From Pleomorphomonas carboxyditropha (GTDB lineage: Bacteria > Pseudomonadota > Alphaproteobacteria > Rhizobiales > Pleomorphomonadaceae), in NCBI RefSeq assembly GCF_002770725.1, contig NZ_NQVN01000001.1:124001-188000 (forward strand): 64,000 nt of DNA, written 5' to 3'. Under the pieces are notes generated by a model that did no database searches, was not told the origin of the DNA, and saw only the letters and a program-made list of their open reading frames with translations. The position numbers and the translations under genes were made by a program. This document shows, in pieces, positions 34,888-42,419 of the stretch (positions are counted from its first letter, which is position 1; each line of letters starts with the position of its first letter).

Positions 34888-35604
34888 AACTCGTAGTACC
34901 ATTTCGACTGTGTTGATGGCGTCTTCGACATCAGCTCTTACGACAGGACCGGGATTATGCGCACCGGCACTCAACTTTTGATGTTGGACGTCGAGGAGTT
35001 CGCCGGCTTTCAAGGCTATGGATAGGTCGGTCTCCGACATTCCACGGCTCCGTTTCATAATCGCATACTTGTAGCGCTGCTTCCTTGTGATGAGAGTTGG
35101 CTTGTTTTTGTCAGCTACGAACCATGGCTGAGACCTCACCTCGTCGTCAGGACTCACAACGTGTAGCACCTGTGACACGAGTTCTCTCGCGGAATGCGCA
35201 GCCTGCCTCATCGCGTCTGGTGTTGCAGAGTTCAGCGCTATCAGCGCACCGCGGCGAGCCGAAACAAACTCATGCGACAACTTCCACAGTGCGGCATCGA
35301 GTTCGTCTAGTGCACCGCGCTTCAATGCGTCGCGCCCCTCTGCGGTGATCACTCTCCACTCTTCCGGGCTAACCAAATCCGAGTATGTCGGCACGACAAG
35401 TCCGCGAGCCATCAGCTCGGCAGCGCACCGCATCGCTTGAGCACGCTCCTCGACGCTGAATGACTCGCAGCCAAGCGAACGCTCCAAATCCGATTGTGAG
35501 TACCCTTTACCGACGATGTTGCCGAGCGCCAGCTGACGGTCCGAACGAGCGTAAATGTCTAGTATCGCCATCATGATTTGGTAGTCGGTAAAGTGCGTCG
35601 TCAT
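34876..35604 (-). CDS. Possible defence-related protein (pPIWI-associated nuclease-like C-terminus)
   Basis: A 242-residue protein. The middle (EFVSARRGALIALNSATPDA, then MRQAAHSARELVSQVLHVVSPDDEV) resembles a helical domain that I recall as the predicted pPIWI-associating nuclease or abortive-infection type. The N-terminal part looks like a winged helix (TAEGRDALKRGALDELDAAL region). The assignment is from pattern memory and is weak. It is leftward, isolated, and faces a broken gene across a promoter region. Confidence 0.5.
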   Translation of the reverse strand: MTTHFTDYQIMMAILDIYARSDRQLALGNIVGKGYSQSDLERSLGCESFSVEERAQAMRCAAELMARGLVVPTYSDLVSPEEWRVITAEGRDALKRGALDELDAALWKLSHEFVSARRGALIALNSATPDAMRQAAHSARELVSQVLHVVSPDDEVRSQPWFVADKNKPTLITRKQRYKYAIMKRSRGMSETDLSIALKAGELLDVQHQKLSAGAHNPGPVVRADVEDAINTVEMVLRVLLL

Positions 35605-35657
35605 GCTGGCCTCCACTGAGTCCGCCGACGCTAGCCGCAAACCTAGTCAACCGCAAT

Positions 35658-35680
35658 TTGCACCATGCTCGCCGGCGATT
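35658..35680 (+). promoter_or_regulatory. TTGC-N9-GCCGG element, copy A5
   Basis: TTGC, nine bases, then GCCGGCGATT, followed by CATCATCC. It ends 24 bases before ATG 35,705, the closest spacing of the family. Confidence 0.6.
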
Positions 35681-35704
35681 CATCATCCCGCTGGGAGGTG
35701 ACTC

Positions 35705-36178
35705 ATGACGACATCGACATCGACGCAACCGGCACACGCTACCGCGGCTCTGCCCCTCGCATTCGATTTCCGCGATGGCGCCCGCCTGCGCAACTACGTC
35801 AAGATGTTGCTCAAACTCTGCAGAGCCCGCCGTCTGCCGGCGGTTTTCGAAGACGTCGTCGACGACGCGCAACGGTGCCTGGACTGGCGCATCGGAGACG
35901 CCCCAGATGCCGTCGAAACAGCCGCGAGGCTTTAACATCTGGCAGACTGCGCCCTCGCACACTGGTGCCTGGGCAAATCCGCGAGCGGTCTCTCGGACAA
36001 TCAGCTCCGCGTTCTCTCCGACGGATTCCGCGCACTGTCTGTGGCTCTCGTGCTGCACAGCACCAGAGTTCCGACGTTCTATTATGTTGCGCCCGGAGAG
36101 GCCTGGTGGCTGCCGGATAATGTCGCGGATGTCGACTGGCCGGACGACGACGGCGAGTTTCAAGGCGACCTCGACTGA
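35705..36178 (+). pseudogene. Small phage gene with an in-frame TAA
   Basis: The frame from ATG 35,705 (GGGAGG ribosome site) stops at TAA 35,933-35,935 after 76 residues, ending ETAARL. In the same frame it continues without another stop for 80 codons (HLADCALAHWCLGKSASG, then FYYVAPGEAWWLPDN, then an acidic end) to TGA 36,176. The second part is coding-like and lacks a good start of its own, so one 157-codon gene seems to carry a nonsense codon. A sequencing error, true decay or readthrough are the options. Function unknown. Confidence 0.6.
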
Positions 36179-36192
36179 ACGTCGCAGAAATC

Positions 36193-36218
36193 AAAACGGC
36201 CCCCGATTGGAGGCCGTT
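36193..36218 (-). terminator. Terminator between convergent genes
   Basis: AACGGCC and GGCCGTT form a 7-bp stem. On the leftward strand it is followed by TTTTGATTTC, so it mainly stops the HTH gene that ends at 36,240. Confidence 0.65.
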
Positions 36219-36239
36219 GTGGCTGATATTACCGTGAAC

Positions 36240-36953
36240 TCAGTTCGTCTTGATGACATACAGCGCCGTGTATAGATCAATATTCCGTCGGCACATTGCG
36301 TAGATCGGGCTGGAGTAGTATTTAAACAGCTCGTGTTCCTGCTTAATACTGACTGAGTCCTCGCCCGATTTGACCATTTCGACCAACTTATCGGCATGAG
36401 TCGTAACGTAATCTATATAGCGAGACAGATATAAATCTCCGTCTTCCTTGCAACCGCGCAGCTTCTCGACGCACTCAGATATATTTCTCGACATCAGCTC
36501 GACCTTCTCGTTCGACGAGAACAGCATGTTGATGATCGTTCTCGCTAGTGCATGGAGATTGTCGACAACACGGTGCGACCGGCTGCACGAGACCGAGTGC
36601 AGATCTCTGATGTTCGTCGCGATGCGGCTCGAACTCGTCTCGAAATAATCTAGCCGGAACAGCTCTCTATACAGCGAGCCAAACTTGTCGACGCAGAGCT
36701 TGTAAACCGCGTCCTCGATCAATTTGATCGTAGCGTCGCTCTCATAACTCGCGCTCGGCTGAAGCACATGCTTGATCGTGCTCACGGAGTGCCCGCAGGC
36801 GTTCGCAACGTCGGCATATTTCAAGCCGGCGATCTGGATGCGATCACGAATGATCTCAATCTTCTCGCGGCGTTCGTCGTCTCGCGCAGACTTCACGTCG
36901 TGGACCATGAATCCGCCTACAACTCCTTGATTGATGATGGTCATACTCTCCAT
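36240..36953 (-). CDS. HTH protein, candidate phage regulator
   Basis: A 237-residue protein. After a short lead it has an HTH-like region (KIEIIRDRIQIAGLKYADVA, NACGHSVSTIKHVLQPSASY). A long helical C-terminal domain follows with no recognised family. Codon use is more AT-rich than the neighbouring genes. It is leftward in the middle of the rightward arm, as expected for a regulator expressed in the lysogen. ATG 36,953 follows GGAGGGG; internal ATGs at 36,944 and 36,908 are alternatives. Confidence 0.6.
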   Translation of the reverse strand: MESMTIINQGVVGGFMVHDVKSARDDERREKIEIIRDRIQIAGLKYADVANACGHSVSTIKHVLQPSASYESDATIKLIEDAVYKLCVDKFGSLYRELFRLDYFETSSSRIATNIRDLHSVSCSRSHRVVDNLHALARTIINMLFSSNEKVELMSRNISECVEKLRGCKEDGDLYLSRYIDYVTTHADKLVEMVKSGEDSVSIKQEHELFKYYSSPIYAMCRRNIDLYTALYVIKTN

Positions 36954-37044
36954 TCGTCCCCTCCATTTTATATTGTTCCGGATCGCTCTTGCTGGCTCTC
37001 CTAGATGCGGTCGGCGCGTGTCGGCCGCATGTGAGCAGAGTCAG

Positions 37045-37509
37045 TTACGCACTCAGTTTTGAGACCGGTTTGCAGCTAGCGACGAGTTCATTGATAAGAC
37101 GCTGTCTGTGTATCGGCATCATCGCATTACGCCCGGCAGACTGTAGTCTCGAAATAAGCGAGTGATCCAAACCATCAATAATTTGTAATGCTTTGTAAGT
37201 ATTGTGACCGCTCATATTGTAGGCGCTTGATATTACGCCTAAATCCTCGCGCGACAAATCAACCAGAAAATTATGATTATTTGATACAATCAATTCAACG
37301 GAATAACGAACGTCTTCATAAAAGCGGCAGAAATTTGTATTAATCTTCGACTTATATTTAAGTCCGTCAGACTCTATATATACTCTAATTTTCTCATCGG
37401 TCTCATCTCTAGTTCCTAGCCAAATATCCATGTCTCGGCTGTCAATCTCTTTTGCGCAAGCTTCAAATAGATTATTCGACCGTTCAATCGACTGTTCAAT
37501 GGTTGTCAT
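37045..37509 (-). CDS. Hypothetical phage protein
   Basis: A 154-residue protein, mostly helical, with a central segment YSVELIVSNNHNFLVDLSRE. No family is recognised. It is notably AT-rich for this genome and adjoins the HTH regulator in the same direction with a 91-base gap, so both may be lysogenic or acquired genes. A ribosome site GGGAGAGG precedes the ATG. Confidence 0.6.
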   Translation of the reverse strand: MTTIEQSIERSNNLFEACAKEIDSRDMDIWLGTRDETDEKIRVYIESDGLKYKSKINTNFCRFYEDVRYSVELIVSNNHNFLVDLSREDLGVISSAYNMSGHNTYKALQIIDGLDHSLISRLQSAGRNAMMPIHRQRLINELVASCKPVSKLSA

Positions 37510-37749
37510 TGATCCTCTCCCAATTCTTCAAGATATCTCGTTCTAACATCGGTCATTCCTGCCGACACTTATATTGAGCCCACCGATAACCGCTCGGTGC
37601 AATAGCGCCGACAAGATATTTATTATCAGACAGAATACGTATTCCACGCCGTCGGTCTACGCATAGTCGTATCCATTGCATGTCAACATAGTTTACCTGC
37701 CGAAACGGCATTAACTACGCCGAAAACACGTTAACACGCTGGCATCCGG
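37510..37749. promoter_or_regulatory. Divergent control region
   Basis: The gap between leftward 37,509 and rightward 37,816 is AT-rich and has a small dyad TGCCG-AAA-CGGCA at 37,698-37,710. On the leftward strand a TTGACA box lies at about 37,687. These could be an operator and promoter, but spacing to a good -10 is not convincing. Confidence 0.4.
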
Positions 37750-37785
37750 CTAATTTCTGCCGGCGACTTGCGTGATGCCGAATGC
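37750..37785 (+). promoter_or_regulatory. GCCGGCG element, class B copy 2
   Basis: CTAATTTCT then GCCGGCGACT then TGCGTGATGCCGAATGC. It is preceded by GGCATCCG, also seen before class B copy 3. It ends 30 bases before ATG 37,816. Confidence 0.5.
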
Positions 37786-37815
37786 GGGGGCAGCATGATC
37801 TGACGGGAGGGACGC

Positions 37816-38066
37816 ATGACGCTCAACAACGATCAATCAGACTGCATCGTCGTCGATCAACGCAAGCGTGGTTCCGGTGAGCCGCCGCTAGTTCTGGATG
37901 TCATGAAATGGGCGGCCGATGAGTTCGCTGAGGACATGGGCTGGACGGATGAAGCTGGGCAGCCGTGGACGTCGAATCCGATCAGCATTGATTTCAAGAG
38001 AGGGAGATCATGGCGCTCAACAACGATCATTCAGACGGCATCATCGTCGATCAACGCAGGCGCGGC
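37816..38066 (+). repeat. Direct repeat of about 57 bp
   Basis: Positions 37,816-37,872 and 38,010-38,066 are nearly identical (offset 194) and encode the same N-terminal peptide. Each copy has its own ribosome site, so the repeat covers a start region. Confidence 0.8.
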
Positions 38067-38073
38067 CGGCTGA
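37816..38073 (+). CDS. Small phage protein, first of a duplicated pair
   Basis: An 85-residue protein starting MTLNNDQSDCIVVDQRKRGS. Its first 19 residues match the start of the next gene (MALNNDHSDGIIVDQRRRG). Its last 21 residues are read in another frame through the 5' part of that second gene, so the true 3' end may have been lost when the repeat arose. Function unknown. Confidence 0.6.
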   Translation: MTLNNDQSDCIVVDQRKRGSGEPPLVLDVMKWAADEFAEDMGWTDEAGQPWTSNPISIDFKRGRSWRSTTIIQTASSSINAGAAG

Positions 38074-38195
38074 GAGCGAGCTGCACGCCGAAGTGGGTCG
38101 TTCCGGAGGTCGTGGAGCGGGCGGTCAGAGAGTACGCGCCGCTGTTCGATGCGGTCGCGGCGGACCTGGATGGAATCGAGACGCGAGGGAGGTGA
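38010..38195 (+). CDS. Small phage protein, second of a duplicated pair
   Basis: A 61-residue protein. The N-terminus duplicates the previous gene; the rest (WVVPEVVERAVREYAPLFDA) is helical and acidic. It has its own AGAGGGAG site and overlaps the previous frame by 64 bases. Function unknown. The following gene begins at once. Confidence 0.6.
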   Translation: MALNNDHSDGIIVDQRRRGRLRASCTPKWVVPEVVERAVREYAPLFDAVAADLDGIETRGR

Positions 38196-38198
38196 ATG

Positions 38199-38378
38199 AT
38201 GGACGAGATCAGAACTCAGAACACGACATACGCCGACTACATGCGCGCGATGCGACGGGAAGCCGAGGACGTTGTGAGAGATGCGTCGTCGGACATGTCC
38301 GACATAAACGCAAATCGGCATCAGAGGCGTGTCCGGGCGGCGGCCGATCGGAAGATGCGTAGGTATTCGGTGAGGTGA
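38199..38378 (+). CDS. Small phage protein, unknown
   Basis: A 59-residue charged helical protein (YADYMRAMRREAEDVVRDAS) ending in a basic tail. GGGAGG precedes two adjacent ATGs (38,196 and 38,199). The gene contains the second copy of the 16-bp palindrome, encoding SSDMSD. Confidence 0.6.
   Translation: MDEIRTQNTTYADYMRAMRREAEDVVRDASSDMSDINANRHQRRVRAAADRKMRRYSVR
38288..38303. promoter_or_regulatory. 16-bp palindrome, copy 2
   Basis: GTCGGACATGTCCGAC is identical to the copy at 32,028-32,043. It lies inside a short gene, 91 bases before the next start. A 15-of-16 match is at 61,202-61,217. Confidence 0.55.
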
Positions 38379-38393
38379 ATGGGGGAGGACGGG

Positions 38394-38864
38394 ATGAAGA
38401 CGATATCGGCAGACGCAGATCGCAGAATAAAAGAAGCTCACAAAGAAGTCACTGATATGATCACTGAGTTCATAGTCGAGAGAGCTAATCGTCAAGATGA
38501 TGACACTAAAGAGCGTCGTGAAGTTCGAGTAGGATATGGCGTCGAGACGTGTTTGCACTATCGCGACGAGTTGAAACGCGAGTGGGATATGAAGCTGATC
38601 GAAAAGCTTGGGGAGGTGTTTTGCAGCTGCAAGACTGATCACAGGCAATACGGTCGCGCGCCGGTATACTACACGTTCTGTCACAAGGACTTGATCGCGT
38701 TCGGTAGGCGGCTGGTTGCTGAGTACGCGAAGCTCGCAAGTGACGGCAACACGGACTACGACCAGAACAAATTATACTTCGGTATCCTCTCCGAGTTGAA
38801 GTCGTCCAAAGTGGATTCCGCCAGAAAGCACGAAGTTCTAGAGGAAATACAGAAGTCGATTTGA
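38394..38864 (+). CDS. Hypothetical phage protein
   Basis: A 156-residue mostly helical charged protein (KTISADADRRIKEAHKEVTD). A cysteine-bearing middle (KLGEVFCSCKTDHRQYGRAP, YYTFCHKDL) could bind a metal. No family is recognised. ATG 38,394 is preceded by GGGGGAGG; the ATG at 38,379 has no ribosome site. Confidence 0.65.
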   Translation: MKTISADADRRIKEAHKEVTDMITEFIVERANRQDDDTKERREVRVGYGVETCLHYRDELKREWDMKLIEKLGEVFCSCKTDHRQYGRAPVYYTFCHKDLIAFGRRLVAEYAKLASDGNTDYDQNKLYFGILSELKSSKVDSARKHEVLEEIQKSI

Positions 38865-38913
38865 GTACGTCCGACATACGCGGCAATTGGCACTAGAACT
38901 GAAGGAGGCGAGG

Positions 38914-39186
38914 ATGACAAATTTTGGTGACAACGCTACGGAACGTCAAAGAGAAATAGACGCTGTATTTGCGATAGCGGATCGCAGGGCAGAACAATTC
39001 ATAGACCATGTGCGTAATGATGTAATTCCTTATTGGCAAGCGCTGATCGCGCAAAGGGACAATGTCGGAGTCGGTCTAGAGACCACTGATAACAGCGCAG
39101 ACATTTCAAGTAATTGTTGCAATGAGAACGCTCAGTCGAAGAAAACTCTCGTTAAGGTAATTTATCCAGAGCGGAGTACGAAGTAA
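38914..39186 (+). CDS. Hypothetical phage protein
   Basis: A 90-residue protein with a long N-terminal helix (ATERQREIDAVFAIADRRAE) and a polar C-terminus containing a CC pair. GGAGG precedes the ATG. It is the last small gene before the terminase. The 39,187-39,353 gap has no gene and is where a cos or pac site might lie, but none can be proven. Confidence 0.6.
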   Translation: MTNFGDNATERQREIDAVFAIADRRAEQFIDHVRNDVIPYWQALIAQRDNVGVGLETTDNSADISSNCCNENAQSKKTLVKVIYPERSTK

Positions 39187-39353
39187 CTAGTCTAGTTCAG
39201 AGGGTCCCTGAGGCCTTGAATACTGTGGGTTACTCGCGGCTCGGCACTAGCTCACGCACTGCAAAAATTCGATTTTAGATTCATCATCATCACCCTTGAA
39301 TCTTGCAAGCCGATGCTGCGAGGCTATCGCATTGATTTTGCGTGGAGTTTCAA

Positions 39354-40007
39354 ATGTCGGACGACTTCGAAGACGCTGACGAGGTGCTGAGTTCTGGGGG
39401 TGATGAGTACTCACCAGGATCAGCATTCGGTATGTCTGCTGAGGTCGCTAGCGTTCGGGTTGTATCTCTCGAAAAAATTGCAACCTTGCTCGACCGAGAT
39501 CGGAACACTATCAGCGCTTGGATAAAGAAAGGCGCGCCGGTTCTCATGCGTGGTGATCGGTCGAAGGGTGTTCCTTGGAGAATTGACGTCGCCGACTTCG
39601 TGAAATGGATGGTCGACCAGGCGAAGCCATCTGGTGGCCGCGCGCCGGATGAGAACGATGACGATTTCGATTGGGATGCGCTGCTTACAAAGAACTCGCC
39701 GACTGCTCTCGCCTATCGCGACGATTATGCCGCCACACGAACGCGAGAATACAAGTTCGCTGAGCTAGAACGTTCGCTTGCCCGGATACAGCCGCTTCTG
39801 GATCTGATGGCAGCCGATCGCGCCATGATCGCTGCGAAGCTTCACGGCATTGGCCGGCAGGTCAGTCAGAAGGATCTGTCAGATCTACCGAGGGAAACGA
39901 TCCATAGGGTTCAGGAGACTATCGACAAGCGGATCCGTGAAGCTCTCGAAGGAATGCGTGACGACAACGAGATGATGGAGGAGGCGCTTGCTCTCGCCGA
40001 ATCCTGA
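39354..40007 (+). CDS. Terminase small subunit (Nu1-like)
   Basis: A 217-residue protein that should recognise the packaging site. After an acidic start it has an Nu1-type winged HTH (VSLEKIATLLDRDRNTISAW, IKKGAPVLMRGDRSKGVPWR, IDVADFVKWMV). A helical C-terminal part then contacts the large subunit. ATG 39,354 follows GGAG at good spacing. It overlaps the large subunit gene by 20 bases. Confidence 0.85.
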   Translation: MSDDFEDADEVLSSGGDEYSPGSAFGMSAEVASVRVVSLEKIATLLDRDRNTISAWIKKGAPVLMRGDRSKGVPWRIDVADFVKWMVDQAKPSGGRAPDENDDDFDWDALLTKNSPTALAYRDDYAATRTREYKFAELERSLARIQPLLDLMAADRAMIAAKLHGIGRQVSQKDLSDLPRETIHRVQETIDKRIREALEGMRDDNEMMEEALALAES

Positions 40008-42150
40008 TCTTGCGGGACCGCCGCCGCTTAATCGCCGCTTCCGCGATGCGCCTGCGCTTCGCGCGTTCGCGGATGGTCTTCGCAACATCCGGGCGACTAT
40101 CATGCAGCCGCCGGAGGATATCGACGGCCTGACTTGGATAGAGAAGAATTGCGTCTTCTCGGTAGAGACAACAGGGACCACGGACTCCGCGGAACTCTAC
40201 GGCTATCAGCGCGGCATCGTTTCGGCGATGTGCGACGACATCAACGACATCATCGTCGTCTCAAAAGCTACAAGAACCGGAATAACCCAGTGCGCCGCAT
40301 TTGCGACGGCATATTACCTCGCGCACAAGCGCACTCAGGTCGCGTTCATCCAGCCGACTGAGGCGAAGGCGAAAGATTTCGAGAAGTGTTACGTCGAGCC
40401 GATGCTTCGCGACGTGAAGCCGCTGTCGGCGGTCCGGCGCAAAGCAAAGAAGGGCGAATCTCAAGACACATGGTCGTTGAAGCTATTCCAGAATGGATCG
40501 GTGTTCCGCTGCTACTCGGCCGAAGCAGCCGATAATTTCCGATCGTACACTGGTCAGATCAACATCGGAGACGAGGTCGCAGCCGACGGGTGGATGTCGG
40601 ACACGACGAAGGCGCAGGGCTCGAAGGAGAAGTTGCTCGAAGAGCGTTCAAGAACTTTTCCGACCCGCAAAACCATTTTCATGTCGAGCCCCCGTCGACG
40701 CGGAACTTGTCGCATCACCGCGCTGCTCGAACAGTCCGATAAGCGCCGATATTTCGTTCCGTGTCCCCATTGCGGGGGCATGCAGTACCTACAGCTCGGG
40801 TCGGCCAAAACCGAGTACGGCATGAAGTGGAGGCTCGACGATGCTGGTCACGTGCTCGACGTCAAATATCAGTGCGAGCACTGTCATGAGCTGATCGACG
40901 AGTCGTGCAAGCACGACATGGACCGCAACGGCGAATGGATCGCGACCGCGGTACCGAAACGCCCGGGTGTCGCTGGGTTCGTCGTCACCGCGTTCATGTC
41001 GAGATTCATGGGCGCGAACTGGAAAAGTCTAATTCAGGAATGGCTCTCAGCGCAGGCGAATCCTGAAGAGCTAGAGACTGTAGTCAACAATATACTGGCC
41101 GAGCCGTGGGACGAGGTCGGCGGTGTCACTGTCGAGCCAGAGGGACTGGCAGCGCGTGCTGTTGATCTCCCGGCTGAGGTGCCGGACTGGGTAGGACTGC
41201 TCACATGCGGCATCGACAATCAAACCGGCAACACGGACCAAACGAAGGTTGAATCTCGTCCGCCACGATCAGAAGCGCAAGTTGTCGGCTGGGGTCCAGA
41301 AGGCCGTTTCATTCCGATCGCATATCGCGTGTTCGACAAGCATGTCCCGTTCACCCCAGAGGCAAATGTCGAACTCGACGAGTTCCGCCGGCGGCTCTGG
41401 ACGAAACGCGACGGGACGACGCTCCGGATCGAAGCGACGTGCATAGATATGGGCGGCACGAACTCAGACGGCGTCGGATATGCAGACGACGTCCGGGCCT
41501 ACTGCAACGACCGCTCGCGCCGCGGCGAAAACTGCTGGGCAATTAAGGGCAACAACACGCGGCTGAACAAAGCCAGGTCATCCGACAAGCCTATCTGGCC
41601 GCGTAAAGCTAGCCGCAAGACCGGCACCGGGCAATGGTTCCAGGTCGAGACGCAACGGGCGAAGTTCAAGATCGACTATTTGCAGAAGCTGACGATCGCC
41701 GGCGGGGGATTCCTATTCCAGATCCCACGTTCGCTCGTAAACACGGCCGGATATCTCGACAGCCTCACGGCCGAAAGCATTCACGGAAATAAAAGAGGCG
41801 ACCGCTGGTTTGCGCCGAAGGGCCGAAACACGGGCGAGGCATGGGACACGCTCGTCTATGCGTATATCGCCCGCTGCGGACTACAAGCCACCTACAAAAA
41901 ATGGGCCGACTTGAATCTTGCACTGCGCGATGCCGGAATAAAATCGACCGGAGAAGTCTATGTCGGCGACGACCGTTCGTTCAACTCGCCACGGCGGCAA
42001 GCTGAACTTGGATATTCTCCGCTTGTTGATGCGATCGACGCTGCGAATGGTGCTGGAGAACAGATGACGAACAATATTGAGCAGCCGAAGCCGAAAGTCG
42101 TCCGTCCGCGTCGTCCGGTAGTCAGGTCGTCGTTCATGAGCAGGTACTGA
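39988..42150 (+). CDS. Terminase large subunit (lambda GpA family)
   Basis: The 720-residue packaging motor and nuclease. The ATPase region shows VVSKATRTGITQCAAFA as the GpA-type Walker A and INIGDEVAAD as Walker B. A zinc-binding insert, CPHCGG and CEHCHE, follows. The C-terminal nuclease half contains CGIDNQTGNT and an MGGTNSDGVGY acidic site. The length is close to lambda GpA (641) with extra segments. The start is a TTG inside the small subunit gene, six bases after GGAGG. Confidence 0.93.
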   Translation: MLSPNPDLAGPPPLNRRFRDAPALRAFADGLRNIRATIMQPPEDIDGLTWIEKNCVFSVETTGTTDSAELYGYQRGIVSAMCDDINDIIVVSKATRTGITQCAAFATAYYLAHKRTQVAFIQPTEAKAKDFEKCYVEPMLRDVKPLSAVRRKAKKGESQDTWSLKLFQNGSVFRCYSAEAADNFRSYTGQINIGDEVAADGWMSDTTKAQGSKEKLLEERSRTFPTRKTIFMSSPRRRGTCRITALLEQSDKRRYFVPCPHCGGMQYLQLGSAKTEYGMKWRLDDAGHVLDVKYQCEHCHELIDESCKHDMDRNGEWIATAVPKRPGVAGFVVTAFMSRFMGANWKSLIQEWLSAQANPEELETVVNNILAEPWDEVGGVTVEPEGLAARAVDLPAEVPDWVGLLTCGIDNQTGNTDQTKVESRPPRSEAQVVGWGPEGRFIPIAYRVFDKHVPFTPEANVELDEFRRRLWTKRDGTTLRIEATCIDMGGTNSDGVGYADDVRAYCNDRSRRGENCWAIKGNNTRLNKARSSDKPIWPRKASRKTGTGQWFQVETQRAKFKIDYLQKLTIAGGGFLFQIPRSLVNTAGYLDSLTAESIHGNKRGDRWFAPKGRNTGEAWDTLVYAYIARCGLQATYKKWADLNLALRDAGIKSTGEVYVGDDRSFNSPRRQAELGYSPLVDAIDAANGAGEQMTNNIEQPKPKVVRPRRPVVRSSFMSRY

Positions 42151-42161
42151 GGAGCGGTCCG

Positions 42162-42419
42162 ATGGCGTCACGCTTATACAGATATTGGACCGACGACGAG
42201 CTGAAAGAGGCCATTCGGGCGCTTGAAGAAGCGAAGATGTCTGGTGCTCAGTCAGTGGCATGCTCGAATGGCCAGTCAGTTACCTACATCGCGCGGGCGA
42301 ACATGAACAATGTTCTTGCCGAACTCTATGATGTTCTCGACGACCGACTGGGAATTACGACAAGCAAGCCGATCCGACGCATTCAGCTAATCTACGGTCC
42401 GAAGGGATATCGCTCATGA
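42162..42419 (+). CDS. Head-tail joining protein, gpW-like
   Basis: An 85-residue protein with the gpW shape: two helices (TDDELKEAIRALEEAKMSG and IARANMNNVLAELYDVLDD) around a short hairpin (QSVACSNGQSVTY). In lambda gpW closes the filled head and is placed between terminase and portal, as here. It overlaps the portal start by four bases. Confidence 0.85.
   Translation: MASRLYRYWTDDELKEAIRALEEAKMSGAQSVACSNGQSVTYIARANMNNVLAELYDVLDDRLGITTSKPIRRIQLIYGPKGYRS

Noticed and set aside
39187-39353. cos site before the small terminase gene
   Set aside because: The position is right by analogy with lambda, but no repeat or nick-site pattern can be pointed out, so it is not listed as a feature.
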